64,000 bases of DNA from Amblyomma americanum (lineage: Eukaryota; Arthropoda; Arachnida; Ixodida; Ixodidae), in contig NC_135498.1 of NCBI RefSeq assembly GCF_052857255.1, positions 112,710,223 to 112,774,222 on the forward strand, given 5' to 3'. The notes beneath the pieces were generated by a model that was not told where the DNA came from, made no database searches, and was given only the letters and a program-made list of their open reading frames with translations. This document shows positions 47,436-58,942 of the stretch, piece by piece (within the stretch, counting starts at the first letter, position 1; each line of letters starts with the position of its first letter). The position numbers were made by a program, and so were the translations under genes.

Positions 47436-47527
47436 TGTTTTCCAATGGAGGGGGGGGGGGAGTCGGCCGCAGATGCTCGCGAGACCTTTCGAACGTCTCG
47501 CGCTGCGGGCTTGCAGCAGAAACGTCC

Positions 47528-47869
47528 ATGACACTGGCAACGAACGGATCTCGTGACGGCAAGAGCCCCTGGCGTTTAGTATTCAGTTCCCAGTTGAACT
47601 TCAAGTGTGCCACAAGGCACAGAGTGATGCTTGTGCACAACAGCGATTCGGTTGTGTTGAGCCGCGTCCTCAAGGCTGCAGACGTCGTGAGGAGCTACCT
47701 CCGCTGCATCACGGCGAGTTCCTGGAACATGGCGGCCTTCAGGCGTGTCTCAAAGTTCGTGCACCCGGCTCAGCGCCCGTGCTTCCAGCGCCTGAATTTC
47801 CGAAGAGGACGCACGGTGGCGGCGTCCCTTACGCAGAAGGGGGAGCAGGAGCGGACGCAGGCCAGCATG
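47528..47869 (+). CDS. Unrecognised two-exon gene 3, exon 1 (FQRLN-type exon)
   Basis: The frame opens MTLATNGSRDGKSPWRLVFS. It continues SRVLKAADVVRSYLRC, then FRRVSKFVHPAQRPCFQRLN, and ends KGEQERTQASM at a donor CATG|GTATGA in phase 0. The 114-codon frame is also open upstream to about 47435, so the start is provisional. The signature AQRPCFQRLN ties it to the exons at 12.9 and 35.6 kb. It pairs with the phase-0 acceptor at 52090 to give a 199-residue product. A short inverted repeat (gcgagac/gtctcgc, 47478-47500) lies just upstream. Function unknown. Confidence 0.45.
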
Positions 47870-48590
47870 GTATGAAACGAATCATGCATAGTCTATAACA
47901 TGCTTCCTAGGTAAAGCTTCAAGTGATGCCAGGCATTTTTCGGGAGCTTTGAGTAACCTGAACAAGGACGTTCTGGCCGGCTAGTTGGTTCACAATGAAG
48001 AGAATGAGTCCTTACGTACCGTCTTGTTTGAGTAACCGCTGTTACAGACTCAAACTGAAGCACAGCATGAAGGGATGCTTCATTCCCATGGCCGTTGTAT
48101 CGACAACAGGACATGTCTTTGCGCACAGACGAAGACGCGTCCTGTTGTAGAACCATTCGCTGGCGGAATCAGTCTTTCTTGCCGACCCTTAATTTTGTTC
48201 AGTCAAGGATTCCATCTTTTCTGCCCTCTTCCCACCGTAGATGTTTAAGACGAACTACGAACAACCTTGGCGCTGCCCTTACACTAAACATTGTTTAGTT
48301 AAAAATTAGCTAAATAGTGCCTTCTCATATGCACTGGAGAATAAAAAAGTAAGAGGATTGATGATGGGAGCTTAATCAGGCGTATCCTCCCGTGGGCCAT
48401 GCCAAAATACGCTTTATATGAACGCAAGCGCGGCTCCTACTATTGTCACCATGAAATGTCCCTCACATGATTTTGCGGTAGCTTGAAAAAGGAGCAAAGG
48501 TCACGCTGTACCTGCATGTCCTTTTCTGGTTGGTAAGATCTTGGGTTTTTGCTTGAACTACGCATCTATTAGCGAAAATCAAATACGAGT
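47870..48590. other. Gene 3 intron, no repeat seen
   Basis: I see no recognised repeat, RNA gene or coding frame. Confidence 0.4.
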
Positions 48591-48597
48591 CTTTGAA

Positions 48598-48900
48598 CGC
48601 GCGGTGGCTCAGAGGTTGGAGCGCTCAGCTACTCATCCGGAGTACCCGCGTTCGAACCCTACCGCGGCGGCAATGTTCCGATGGAGGAGAAACGCAGAAG
48701 GCGCCCTGTGCTGTGCGATGTCAGTGCTTGCTTAAGATCCCCAGGTGGTCGAAATTATCCCGGAGCACCCCACTACGGCACTTCTCACTTCCTTACTACC
48801 TTCACTCTGTCGTTTGTCGCTTCCTAACGGGCATTTCGGATGTCAACCTAGATATGTGAGGCAGTTACCGCGCCATTTCCTTCCCTCAAATATCAACTTT
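48598..48900 (+). mobile_element. Ruka-type SINE, full length
   Basis: Head 'gcggtggctcagaggttgga', the core, and a 3' end 'gcgccatttccttccctc'. Same strand as gene 3, within its proposed intron. Confidence 0.85.
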
Positions 48901-49151
48901 CATTTTTTACGCGTTCCTGCATAATGGGGAACGGAGCCTAACATAGTATAAATACAAAATCAAGCAGTCGGCTTCGGTGTGACTTTCAATACGCATTACA
49001 AGACGTCGGCGGTCCCTAGTGAAGAATATTTCACCCACAAATCTATCCGCCAAAAGTATTACCGGGGCATGCTATAATGCAGGTCTCGGCCACAAATATG
49101 AAGCGCAAAAATTAACATATTGGCTCGAAGCACGTTGCGTTTCATACTTTA

Positions 49152-49400
49152 CCCGCCGCGGTGGCTCAGTGGTTAGGACGCTCGACCACTGAGCTGGAGT
49201 ACCCGGTCTGGAACCCGACCGCGGCTGCCGCGTTTCGATGCAGTAGAAACGCAGAAGGCGTCCGTGTGCTGTGCGATGTCAGGGCAGGTTAGATATCCCC
49301 AGGTGTACTAAATTGTTCTGAAACCCTCCTCTATGGCGCCTCTTTTTTTCTTTAACTGCTTCCTTCATCCCTTCCCTTACGGCTCAATTACTGAGAGTTA
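49152..49400 (+). mobile_element. Ruka-type SINE, 3'-truncated
   Basis: Head 'cccgccgcggtggctcagtg', diverged core. It loses similarity after 'cccttcccttacggctc'. Confidence 0.75.
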
Positions 49401-50480
49401 CGAACACAATGGAGATACGAACGCAATGGAGCTGACACTGCATGGTTTCATAGCGATCGCCGGAAACATAGTGTCGTATGCATTAATTACGGTTAATTAC
49501 ATCGCCTTCCAAGAGAATATATAAGTTTACTGTTTTAGAAAAGTTCAAGTGCCATAATTTCTCGCAACATGACATAGAAAAGACCACCAATGTCTTTGAG
49601 ACCCCATAAACCATATGGCAGCGCAGATAAGGGGATATGTTATACATGTTATTCTGGTGATTCCAGAATATGAGAAAAAGATTGGGGTGGTAGAATACGA
49701 GGGCGTAATAGAAAATCGGTCAGAATGCATTTCTCTACCAGTTGCTTCGTGCAAGGATATGCATTTATTTTTACTTAACTTTTTTCCAACGGAATCAAAG
49801 AGCATAATGCCTAAAAATACGTTGTGCGGCACCAAGGAGGAGCGTACGCCCGTCAGTGGTCGGTCTTTAGCATATTCCATTGTCGAGTATGATGGTGACT
49901 GTGCATGGCCGCTTTTGCAAACTACCTGCCCAAGCAATCTCTTCGCGACGAGCTCAACGTAATGCCAAGTGTTTCAAAACATAGCGGGCTACTCGGAATG
50001 AAGAAATGATTCCAGACCGCCACATTAGCCTATACATGGCACCATTACAGGCGCCATGTATCTTTTTGAAAGCAGGATATCAATGTAAGGTAAGTGGCGA
50101 GAACTTAGGAGCTGCTATCTGTTGTTGCCATGTAGCTTAACCGAGCGTGCCCTACTAATGTTGTTACTCAATTTAGGAATAGCAGCAAATGTGAGCTTAC
50201 GATGAGTGTTTCCTGGACAGACCCCGTTCTGTTTATTCTACTGTAAAGAGAACTCTACACAAACGGACATTATCACGTAAAAAGGACAAAATCGGTCGTA
50301 AACAAATGAAACACCCGCAAAGAACGCGTGAAAATATCGTCACTCCCTTGGTCAATGACCGGTTGCAACGCCAAATTCTAGACGTTTTACAATATTTAGT
50401 GTATTATGCAAATCTATAATTCCAAATCTATACTCATGTGCCAAACTTTCTGGATTTCGTGGGCCTTCCCCTCAGCGTAT
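49401..50480. other. Two overlapping antisense ORFs, unassigned
   Basis: Frames of 115 codons (49615-49962, plus) and 130 codons (49545-49937, minus) overlap almost completely. Neither shows a motif I recognise. At most one can be coding, and I do not support either. Nothing else is seen in the interval. Confidence 0.3.
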
Positions 50481-50484
50481 GGTG

Positions 50485-50570
50485 CGTTATGGTATATGGT
50501 ATGGTTTTGGTACGGTACGGTACGGTATGGTCCGGTATGGTCAGGTATTTTACGGTATGGTATGGTATGT
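50485..50570. repeat. Degenerate GGTAY pentanucleotide repeat
   Basis: Repeated GGTAT/GGTAC units ('ggtacggtacggtacggtat') run for about 80 bases. Confidence 0.85.
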
Positions 50571-50845
50571 GCGGTTTAATGGCCCACACCTGCACTGCAC
50601 CAAAGGGGACTCTGCAGTAAAAGGATTCCGTGTTAAACTTGACCTTTAGTCTCGACGATCCCTCAGTTGAAATCGCACATCACGTGGGCATGTCTTACGG
50701 CTCAAACAAGCTGTTCAATTTGTTTTTCTCAAGTTTTTAACTTTGCATTAAGACTTTGTCGAATTGAGGCCACTGCTCTCTGGATTCGATCTCGCGACCT
50801 TAGGCTTTAGAGCGACGCTCACAGTCACTATGGCCATCCTGTAAA
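50571..50845 (-). mobile_element. Old tRNA-headed SINE-like segment
   Basis: On the minus strand a tRNA-like head 'gatggccatagtgactgtga' with a B-box-like 'gagatcgaatcc' is followed by a body with a distant match to SINE type 2. Highly degenerate. Confidence 0.4.
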
Positions 50846-52085
50846 CTACGAGTCTCTTTTGCGGGGTATCTAGCCTTGCTAACGCGGGCTTTCTCAAGAA
50901 TGTGATTGACCACCGCCGTCTACTCCGGGTGGGCGCCGGCCCCGCCTACCTTCTATTGGGCCGCTCGCATTCCCTTCGCCTCGGGAAGAGCGACAACCGT
51001 AAAGGAACTGCGGTAGCGATTAGGCCTAGGTATGTATTTCCGATGAAGTGCACGGCGTTACTATCCGATAGCATGTCCTAACGAAAAACCGCTGCATTGT
51101 GCCTACTGGTCAACGTGAGTTTAATCCAGTTTAATCCACGTGAATGTCAGATTTCAAGGAATACGTGGTCAGGGCAATAGGCCCCCTCGACATTGCCCAG
51201 TATGTGGTCAATCGGCGAACCTTGCGCCTGGATCGGAAGCCCGGTAATGTAGGTGGCGAGTTGATAGAGTTTGCTGCCGCGGTGATATAGTGATTATGTA
51301 ATTTAATCTAAGGAAAAGGAGACGAACCTCTGGTTGAGGTCCCACAACCTTAATCTTAATGTACCGAAGCTATCGTACGCATTAGCTAACCATGTCGGAG
51401 CATTTTTCGGCCTATCACAGCCATGCGTCTCGTAAGTTTCGATACGTTTTCCTGCGTGCACATGTTTAATATAATTCATTTAGTGTACAAGCATAAAAAC
51501 TTTAATAAATTCGTCGCTTTGTTCCGGCAAACGATGAGCGTTTATGAAAACTATAGGTGCTCGTCTCCACTTCTGCTTAAACCTTGTCACAAAAGAAATT
51601 CTTGCAGAGTGGGAAGAACTCAATCCGCTATTTTTTTTCATGAACGGCAGAATATTTGCGAGAGCCGTTGAGGTTCACGGAATTTAGAGTGCGCACTCTA
51701 GTCGACAAAACCGTTTCTGGATTTCATGTATTGACAAGCCTTTAATCCATGTTGAATATATTTCGGGCTTCCCGTGGTTTCATTGTGTGGTGTGGTGGTG
51801 TGTGTGCGGGGGGGGGGGGGGGTACTCTCGCAAACGTCAGTTCCCAGTTCTTAAATGCCCATATCCTGCACTCTTTACTCGAGGCATATCTAACCACCTT
51901 CTTTAACTGCTTGTTGTCCATCGTTTCTATATTATAGGGATAAATAATCTCTCATCATATCGACAAACTTACAAGCAGTCGCCCGCGGCTCAGTAAGTTT
52001 GTCGATCATTTCTCTTGAAATGAATTTTCCAAATGAGAGATTTTGCAACAACCGATCGAGTGTGCAATTTTTTTTACATCATCGT
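50846..52085. other. Remainder of gene 3 intron
   Basis: No coding frame supported. Contains a 15-base G run near 51809-51822. Confidence 0.4.
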
Positions 52086-52090
52086 TTTAG

Positions 52091-52367
52091 CCGGCCTACT
52101 CCAGCGTCGGCGGCGTCAGCAGTTCCTACGGCAGTCCCACAATGGGCTCAGCGGACTCGGACCCGGAGGCGTTCGAAAGCGGAAGGCGCTTTATAGACAA
52201 GGCGCAACGCCCGGCCTCACAGGTCGTGCAGCTCCGCGAGACCATACCGCTTCCGGAGGGTGGGCAGGCAGCTGCTCAGGAAGCGTTCCAAGGCGGCGTC
52301 GAAGAACGCCGGAATGGCAGCTTTGGAACGGGCGCTGTAGCTCCGTGAGCAGGCGCAAGGCAAGCTG
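52091..52367 (+). CDS. Unrecognised two-exon gene 3, exon 2 (SADSD-type exon)
   Basis: A textbook acceptor (T-rich run, then 'catcatcgttttag') precedes a phase-0 frame. It reads PAYSSVGGVSSSYGSPTMG, SADSDPEAFESGRRFIDKAQ, RPASQVVQLRETIPLPEG, and QAAAQEAFQGGVEERRNGS. It stops at TGA 52346-52348, followed after 19 bases by a donor CTG|GTAAGG. Strand and phase match exon 1 at 47528-47869. The SADSDxEAFExGR block and the AAAQ helix are shared with 31.7 kb, and RPxxxxxxLRE with 8.0 kb. No known domain. The conserved nearby donor suggests an intron in the 3' UTR or an alternative downstream exon. Confidence 0.5.
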
Positions 52368-52620
52368 GTAAGGGACAGGGCCATCTTGCAGAACTCATTT
52401 AGTTCGTCCACTATATGCTGTACGAAAGGCTCTCGACTCTTCATCTACTGGGATATACTTAAGTGGAACATTTTGTCTGATAGTTGGTGAATCACTTCTG
52501 ACATCCTCAAGGTGCGCGGCAAAAGCACACACACGGGACAGGGTACAGGACGAGCACAAACTTACAACTAACTTTATTCGTAGAAAGCGGCATTATTTGA
52601 GAGGAGCACGTGCAATAGGT

Positions 52621-52830
52621 CACCCGCCGTGGTGGCTTAGTGGCTGCGGCGCTCGGTTGTTGAGCCTGAGGACGCGGGAGGAATCCGTGCTTCGGCGGGC
52701 TCGTTTTCCTGGTAGCTGCACGTATAATGTATTGTAATCTCACGTTAATAATCTCAGCTTGTTAAAATATTCCCGAAGTCGTCCGCTACTGCGGCTTTTC
52801 TTATTTTTTGTTTCACTCCATGCGCAGCCA
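52621..52830 (+). mobile_element. Ruka-type SINE, very diverged
   Basis: Head 'cccgccgtggtggcttagtg' is recognisable. The body is weakly similar ('cccgaagtcgtccgctactg'). Confidence 0.55.
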
Positions 52831-53085
52831 CCTGGTGGGAGCTAGATTCTAAGAGGCGCAGGTTTCGCCGCAAACTGCACACGAACAGCAGCAGTGCTTC
52901 AGGCGTTCGGGTGCAGGTTAACTCAAGCGTAAAGGATATGTCGAGAAGGATTGATGACACTCTTGCGTAACTTGTTTTAACAGAAGTAGAAGCATCGAGT
53001 CCGATGAATGGAATTTTAGATTTTCTGTCCCGACAAACAGAACACTGTACGTTTGTGAATGACGCCCCCTCGACGCTTGTATGTA

Positions 53086-53286
53086 CAAGGTCGGTCAAAA
53101 GTTCCCAGACCACAGAGCCTGCTTTTCAACAGTATACCTTTTGCACGTAAGAACCCGAAAAAACAGACGTTAGAACGCTACTTCTGCCACACTCTGCAGA
53201 TATTTTCAGCTTCTGGGGTGACCTAACAGCCCGGCTATACGGCTCAAAATCAGACACTGTGGCTTGGGAACTTTTGACCGACCTTG
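53086..53286. mobile_element. 201-bp mariner-type MITE
   Basis: Terminal inverted repeats of 30 bp (53086-53115 and 53257-53286) begin CAAGGTCGGTCAAAAGTTCC and match at 28 of 30 positions. TA dinucleotides at 53084-53085 and 53287-53288 are the expected target-site duplication. The AGGTCxGTCAAAAGTT pattern is typical of mariner termini. The interior has no transposase, so it must be mobilised in trans. Confidence 0.85.
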
Positions 53287-53426
53287 TACCTTCCACTGCA
53301 CGGCGAGTAAGTGTACATATTCTCCGAACACTTATTCGTTCACTCACGAGAGGCGAACTGGGGACCGGCCATGATTCTGTGCGCTCACCTGTGGCCTTCG
53401 GGCAGAACCTCTCCATGCGTATCTTA

Positions 53427-53731
53427 ATAATTTGTTTTTGGTGAAACGAAATGGCGCAGTATCTGTCTCATATATCGTTGGACACCTGAACCGCGCCGTA
53501 AGGGAAGGGATAAGGGAGTGAGTGAAAGAAGAAAGGAAGAAGAGGTGCCGCAGTGGAGGGCTCCGGAATAATTTCGACCACCTGGGGATCTTTAACGCGC
53601 ACTGACATCGCACAGCACACGGGCGCCTTAGCGTTTTTCCTCCATAAAAACGCAGCCGCCGCGGTCGGGTTCGAACCCGGGAACTCCGGATCAGTAGTCG
53701 AGCGCCCTAACCACTGAGCCACCGCGGCGGG
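53427..53731 (-). mobile_element. Ruka-type SINE, full length
   Basis: Complete copy from 'gaaatggcgcagtatctgtc' to the head 'gagccaccgcggcgg'. Confidence 0.92.
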
Positions 53732-53799
53732 GCATCCACGAAACAGTTCGCTTTGGAACGCGTTCGCTTTCTCTCTCGCCACCTCGGTCCATTGGCAGT

Positions 53800-54104
53800 G
53801 TGTCGTCACCGCTGGAGGTGACATCACTTCATGGAGGCGGGACCGCGGATTTTGTTTACGTCACGAGACATGTCAATGAAGTGAATGCGAACGCGTTCGG
53901 TCGCTCTGTGTGGATCTCGGAAAGTGGCGTTCGCATCGTCGCGAGAAGAAACATGCCGGTACCTCCCGTCGCCCCTCAGTCGTTCGCGGTGCTCAGCGGA
54001 TGTTATCGTCGGCATCGGCACTCGCGCTTGCATGACAATCTTTTCGACATGACTGACGATACCTTAATAGAGATGCCTGAATCGAGAGAGCGGAATCTTC
54101 AGTG
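53800..54104 (+). pseudogene. Possible Harbinger (HARBI1-like) transposase N-terminal remnant
   Basis: The plus-strand frame includes FAVLSGCYRRHRHSRLHDN and LFDMTDDTLIEMPESRERN. The pattern R-x-R-x-x-x-R-x-x-x-N, then hydrophobic-D-x-x-D followed by LIE, resembles the start of PIF/Harbinger transposases. The frame is cut at about 54105 by an R3 repeat, and no catalytic domain follows. Identification rests on a short stretch only. Confidence 0.35.
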
Positions 54105-54208
54105 TATCGGGTAAATAGACGCGGCTTGGCCTGTATCGTTGAGTGCTTTCCGCTCACTGGATAGGCAACACGCCTACCCTGGCAGGTGGCGGTTAAATTA
54201 ATGGTTCA
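54105..54208. repeat. Interspersed repeat R3, partial copy
   Basis: Carries 'gtatcgggtaaatagacgcg', 'ggcttggcctgtatcgttga' and 'ttaatggttcatcgc'. Ends at the LINE boundary near 54209. Another R3 start lies on the far side of the LINE at 56246. Confidence 0.6.
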
Positions 54209-56245
54209 TCGCTGTTCTTTCTCCTGTGCTTTTTAATATACTGTTGAGCTCAGTTCCTCTCCATCACCATGTACGTACTTACGTCTATGCGGACGACATT
54301 GCGTTTTTTTGCGGCTGCGCCGTGTATACATTCCCCGTATGGTCTTTTGCAGTCATATTTGAGTACACTTGAGTTCTGGTTGAGCGGATTACACCTGAAG
54401 TTAAAGGTTAGCAAGTGCGCCATCCTTGCTTTCCCTCTACACAATCCTGTAGTGGTCTATCTCACTTGCCATTTACAACCAATACCGAAGGTTCAATCTC
54501 TAAAATAACTATGGGTAATTAATGCCAATAAACTCACCTGGCGACCCCACATTGACCATGTCGCGGTGAAAGGGACTTGTGCCGTGGGCATGTGTTACGT
54601 AGATTATATGGTCATCGGTACGGCATGCGCAGAGACGCGCGATTAATGATCTACATAATGTATATCAGGCCAATTTTAGAATTTGGATCTGTGTGGCTTT
54701 CAGGCTCGGCTATATACAAACTTCGTCCCTCGTCCTCTTGGAAGGAGAAGCACTTCGGATGTGCCTCAGCCTTCCAAGACGTGTGGCTACCAATGTGCTG
54801 TACCTTGAAGCCCGCATTCCCATTCTCCTATCACGACTTCAATTTTTAACTGTGCAGACGTACTTCAGAATCTATGAATCTCATTTCCACCGTTCACAAA
54901 GCATTTTATTTTGCAAGCCGACCTCCTTTTTTTGGTGCCCTCTGGTCTCGTTTTGATACCCCACAGGTAGTGTTTGTGCAAAGATTACTTGAGCCTTTAG
55001 ATGTGAAAATTTATGACGTCCTTCCTTCGCAATGCAGTGTGCCCGCTGTCCACATTGTTTTCGACGACAATTTTCCCCAAAATGCAAAACTTTTGCCACC
55101 TAGTATTCTAAATGGTCTACTAGAAGGTCATCTGAGGACCCTACCTACATATATAGCAATAGCCACCGACGCATCGCAGAGCAACGAAAAAGCAGGCGTG
55201 GGAATATTCTTTTCGCATTTAGACTGGTCCTTTTCACTATGCCTTCCAGATTTCACCCCTATTTTTCAAGCAGAGTTTCTGGCAGTCGTACTTGCTCTAC
55301 GCAAGCTAGACCCCTCTATTACCGCAGTGGCAGTAATTACCGATTCTTTATCTTTGTGTTCGTCCCTCGCCATGCATGTAGACGGTCCCATTTTAAAGGC
55401 TTTCTTATCCCTGCTTCCTCCGCATTTGAGCCTTCTTCATTTAGTATGGGCTCCCGGTCACAGTAGTGTCAAAGTAAATGAGATTGCTGACAATCTCGCA
55501 GAGGCTTCCCAAAGAGGCCCCGTGTGGCCTATCATCCCGGCTACAGCCTGTATTACAGTATCTAGGTTTCGGTGACGTGCGTTTTTAAGCACGCAAGACA
55601 CAACACTTTTAAAATCGGCGGACTATGAGCACCTCAGATATTCTTGGAACAGGAAAGTTTGTCGATCTCGGCAGCTTGAAGTATCTCTGATGAGGCTGCG
55701 CTGCCGTATCCCCCCTCTAAATTTCTATTTACACAGGTCGGGTTTGGTGCTCTCTCCCCTTTGTGCATTTTGCCGTGAGCCTGAATCTATAGAACATTTT
55801 TGGTTCTATTGTCGCCGATTCAACTCTTTGAGAAGAAGGTTGCTGGAGGAGCCCTTGTGGCATCTCGGCCTTAGTTTGAGCAGCCCGCTCTTGCTATCAT
55901 TTGGCGCCACCACATTTGGGTTCAGCCACAGATCTGTTTGCACTGCTGTTCTAAATTTCCTGATTGAATCTGACCGACTGTCTTGCTAAGTGTTCCAAAA
56001 TTTTCTTTTCTAACAATTATTATATTTTCACTAATCATTCTTATTTATTCCCTCTCTTTATTTTTATTATTATTGTTTTGAAATCAAAACTTTTATCCCT
56101 TTTCTGTTCACGAAGAAGAATGCACCGATGTTGCGTTCCCGCGTGCTTTTGTTTTTCATTAACTGTGTACTGGTGAATAGCCACCCGATTCTTGGCCGAT
56201 CCACCAGTGTGTGTATGTGCCATCTTTTGATAGGCTAACAACAAC
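54209..56245 (+). mobile_element. Non-LTR retrotransposon with intact RNase H active site
   Basis: The RT end includes YADDIAFF (54287-54310; catalytic YADD), in broken frames. A 233-codon frame (54874-55575) carries RNase H with the catalytic set: IATDAS, FQAEFLAVVLALRKL, VITDSLSLCSSL and WAPGHSSVKVNEIADNLAE. After a stop, 55690-55989 encodes the C-terminal domain with CAFCREPESIEHFWFYC. An AT-rich 3' UTR ends in a CAACAACAACAACC tail. It has a different family signature from the 44.3-kb and 37.3-kb LINEs. It lacks the 5' half. Confidence 0.85.
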
Positions 56246-56308
56246 AACCAGCGCTGTGGTTTAAGTACAGCTGAACCCGGTCAGGGAGCGAAAGCTGTGG
56301 AGTATCGG
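56246..56308. repeat. Interspersed repeat R3, 5' end
   Basis: 'gctgtggtttaagtacagct', then 'ggagcgaaagctgtggagta', and then cut by a Ruka insertion. Confidence 0.6.
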
Positions 56309-56310
56309 GT

Positions 56311-56610
56311 TGGTTTTTTATTTTTTTAGGAAAGTAAACTACGCAGTAACTCTCACATATCTTGATGGACACCCAAACCGTGCCGCAAGGGAAAGAATAA
56401 GGAAGGAGTGAAATAAGAAAGGAAGAAAGAGGTGCCGTAGTGGAAGGCTCCGGAATAATTTCGACCACCTGGGGATCTTTTAACGTGCACTGAAATCGCA
56501 CAGCACAGGGGCGCCCTTTTGCATTCAGCCTCTATCGAAACACGGTCATCGCGGTCCGGTTCGAACCAGCGTGCTCTAGCCGATCGTCCTAAACAATGAG
56601 TGACGGCGGC
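56311..56610 (-). mobile_element. Ruka-type SINE, full length, diverged head
   Basis: Runs from a T-rich tail to the head 'aacaatgagtgacggcggc' on the plus strand. Confidence 0.85.
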
Positions 56611-57289
56611 TGGTATTATATAAATCCTTACTTTCTTCCTTCTGCTTAGCTGCGTTAGGGCCCAGGTTTAGCAACGTTGTTGTTTTGTCGCAGTTTCTGA
56701 AACCGAATTATTACTTAAGCAAGTGTACTTTGGATAGGCTTCTAAGACCTGCATGCCAAACGACGGGGGGTACTGGCCGTACCTGCTGCAATGATTACCT
56801 GGGGCGGACACGGTTTCGCAGTCTTTTCTTTAGCATGCATTGCTACCAACTCCCTTCTGTCTGAAGGCGGTACTTATAGTCACCCGGTTGGAAATATCAT
56901 AAACAAAAACGTAGCATATGGACGGGAAGAAGGACGAAGACCGCACTGTTGCTACACTTCCAACTGAAAATAAGACGATAAACCACGCCCCATCCCAGAG
57001 CAACAACACGCATGCGCATGACTTAAAAGGTAAAAAAAAACTGATAACGAGTGGAAAAAGAGCAAAAAAAAAAGAAAAGAGAAAGAGCTATGGAAGATAA
57101 AAACTGCTAATAAAACTCAAGTGCGTTTTAAAAACTTCAATTCCTTCTTCCTTCTTCATCAGATACACAGATGGGGTAATATTAGCCATTACTAATAGTC
57201 CGGTTGAAAAAAGCCATTTTTTCGTGCTGTTCAAGGACAAAATTTTGCTGGTAAAGAGGGCTGAAAATGTAGTTGTTATATTGCTGCAT
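56611..57289. other. No gene supported
   Basis: Contains a 60-codon Lys-rich frame (56918-57100; ends KKKEKRKSYGR) that starts at an ATG but shows no domain and is probably fortuitous in A-rich DNA. Confidence 0.35.
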
Positions 57290-57377
57290 TCCCTTCCTTA
57301 CGGCGCGGTTCAGGTGTCCAACGATATATGAGACAGATACTGCGCCATTTCCTTTCCCCGAAAAAACCAATTAATAT
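57290..57377 (+). mobile_element. Ruka-type SINE, 3' end only
   Basis: 'cttacggcgcggttcaggtg' to 'gcgccatttcctttcccc' with an AATTAATATTATATT tail. Confidence 0.85.
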
Positions 57378-57438
57378 TATATTGCTGCATAAATACTGAA
57401 TTCATTTGTCCTTTTTTCTTCACTTTTGAAACACGCAG

Positions 57439-57573
57439 GAACTACCGGAGCCGGCCCAGGAGCTTCCGGAGCCAGCCCAACGCGATCAAGTACGCTGTCT
57501 TGATGAACTGGAAGAGAGGCAGCAAACAGGACTGCCCCGATACAGCGGCGCCTTCGTTCAAGTGCTGGCATAA
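57439..57573 (+). CDS. Candidate terminal exon with Glu/Gln-rich helix
   Basis: A good acceptor (T-rich run, then 'gaaacacgcag') is followed by a phase-0 frame ELPEPAQELPEPAQRDQVRC, LDELEERQQTGLPRYSGAF, ending TAA after 44 codons. A seven-residue duplication (ELPEPAQ twice) opens it. Downstream, the same strand has a broken hydrophilic frame (FKKCKEQDVQDFMPVVDALQ near 57628-57690), so it may be a decayed coiled-coil tail of a Myb/SANT-type protein. It could instead be a third exon of gene 3. Confidence 0.35.
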   Translation, partial: ELPEPAQELPEPAQRDQVRCLDELEERQQTGLPRYSGAFVQVLA

Positions 57574-58254
57574 CAAGGAGTACTGTCTACAATCTCTGTG
57601 AAGGGGGGAAGAACTTCAGAGCCTTGTTTCAAAAAATGCAAAGAACAGGATGTCCAGGACTTTATGCCCGTGGTGGATGCACTGCAAACGGAGTAACGCC
57701 GGCTGTGCCAACTGAAAACCAGCTTTCGTCTTGACATGCTACTAGTGACTGTCACCAGTGAAGCTCGAGCAACTGCCAACTGGGTGATGGATTGTGTCAC
57801 ATTTTTTCGAGCCCTTGGGGCAGCATCCGTAGGTTTTGCCGAGTGTGGTGATGCCCTAGCACTATGCGATGGCCCGATGTCTTCGGCAAATTTCGTGAAA
57901 TATAACGCGCCAATATGGTAGCTGTATAATCGCAGCAAAAAAAAAATCTGACTGCAGGATTTTGTGCGGTTTTATTTGTGATTAAATATATAATTTATGT
58001 TGATTCGAAGTCGTGCTTTTGTATTGACTTTCGTTTCGCCCTCTCCATCTTCCACGTTGCTATCACTGTATCGTCCGCTTTTTCCCCAATAACACCACTT
58101 GAACGACGCTGTATTCTATCAAGGTAGCAAAGGCCATTCAAGCCCAGAGGATTGTTTCAAAAATGCCACCCACAATAACACATGTGATGTGTCTTGGCGT
58201 TCCACAAAATGAGTTTTGAAAGCGGCAGTTAATAAAATAACGATGGAAGGAAAA
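57574..58254. other. Broken frames, no intact gene
   Basis: A plus-strand frame at 57736-57921 (MLLVTVTSEARATANWVMDC) and an antisense 126-codon frame (57558-57938) overlap. The plus-strand frames look like a frameshifted continuation of the exon at 57439. Otherwise nothing is seen. Confidence 0.3.
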
Positions 58255-58560
58255 TATGTTGCTAGCGGTGGCAGATGCCGCGGCTATCAACATCTTTACC
58301 GTCCATTTTATTTTGTTAATGAATAGCCACTAACAACAAAGTGGCAGTTCTCAAGGACTCTTTTTTTAACAGTGCGAGATCTTTATGGGGCTTACCTGCC
58401 GCTGTTCAAAGCATCGATGAGTTCTTCTACGACGTGACAAACCCCTGCACATTCATCGGGCTACCTCCCTCGTCGTAGGATGGCGCGCACGCTCATGCCA
58501 TATCAAACTTATTGATCACAGTCGTGAATTATTGCGCAACTAGTGCATCGTATTCGACAA
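58255..58560 (+). mobile_element. LINE debris
   Basis: 58255-58335 contains the LINE 3'-UTR motif ('gcagatgccgcggctatcaa'). 58370-58440 reads SFFNSARSLWGLPAAVQSID, a common C-terminal pattern of non-LTR reverse transcriptases. Both are short and degenerate. Confidence 0.5.
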
Positions 58561-58607
58561 TCTACGCACAAATATTAAGAGACTACCGCCAGTAGGATCA
58601 TTTCACA

Positions 58608-58842
58608 GCCGCCGCGGGGGTTGAGTGGTTATGGCGCTCGGGTGGTGGCCCGAAAGACGTAGGTTCGATTCTGGCCGCGGTGGTATAATTTATATGGAGG
58701 CGAAATTCTAGAGGCTCATTTACTGTGTGATGTCAGGGCACGTTAAAGATCCCCAGGTGGTCGAAATTTCCGGAGCCCTCCACTACGGTCTCTCTCATAG
58801 CCTGAGTCGCTTTGGTACGTTAAACCCCCATTAACCAGAAGC
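58608..58842 (+). mobile_element. SINE type 2, full length
   Basis: Head 'cgccgcgggggttgagtggt', body 'ggaggcgaaattctagaggc', 3' end 'ttggtacgttaaacccccat'. Confidence 0.88.
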
Positions 58843-58942
58843 CAGGATCATTTCGCAGTCACTTCTAAACAATCGTCAAACTTCCCTGCACTTAAAATGG
58901 CGAAGATCGGGCAACTGCGCACTGAAACGCACTACCGATCGC

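Noticed and set aside
49545..49962. Opposing 130- and 115-codon ORFs
   Set aside because: Near-complete antisense overlap, no motif, no splice or codon evidence. Not supported as genes.
25099..53731. tRNA genes suggested by 'ggttcgaacccgac' B boxes at many places
   Set aside because: Each lies in the head of a Ruka or related SINE and is followed by the SINE body. Stems are imperfect and no terminator follows.
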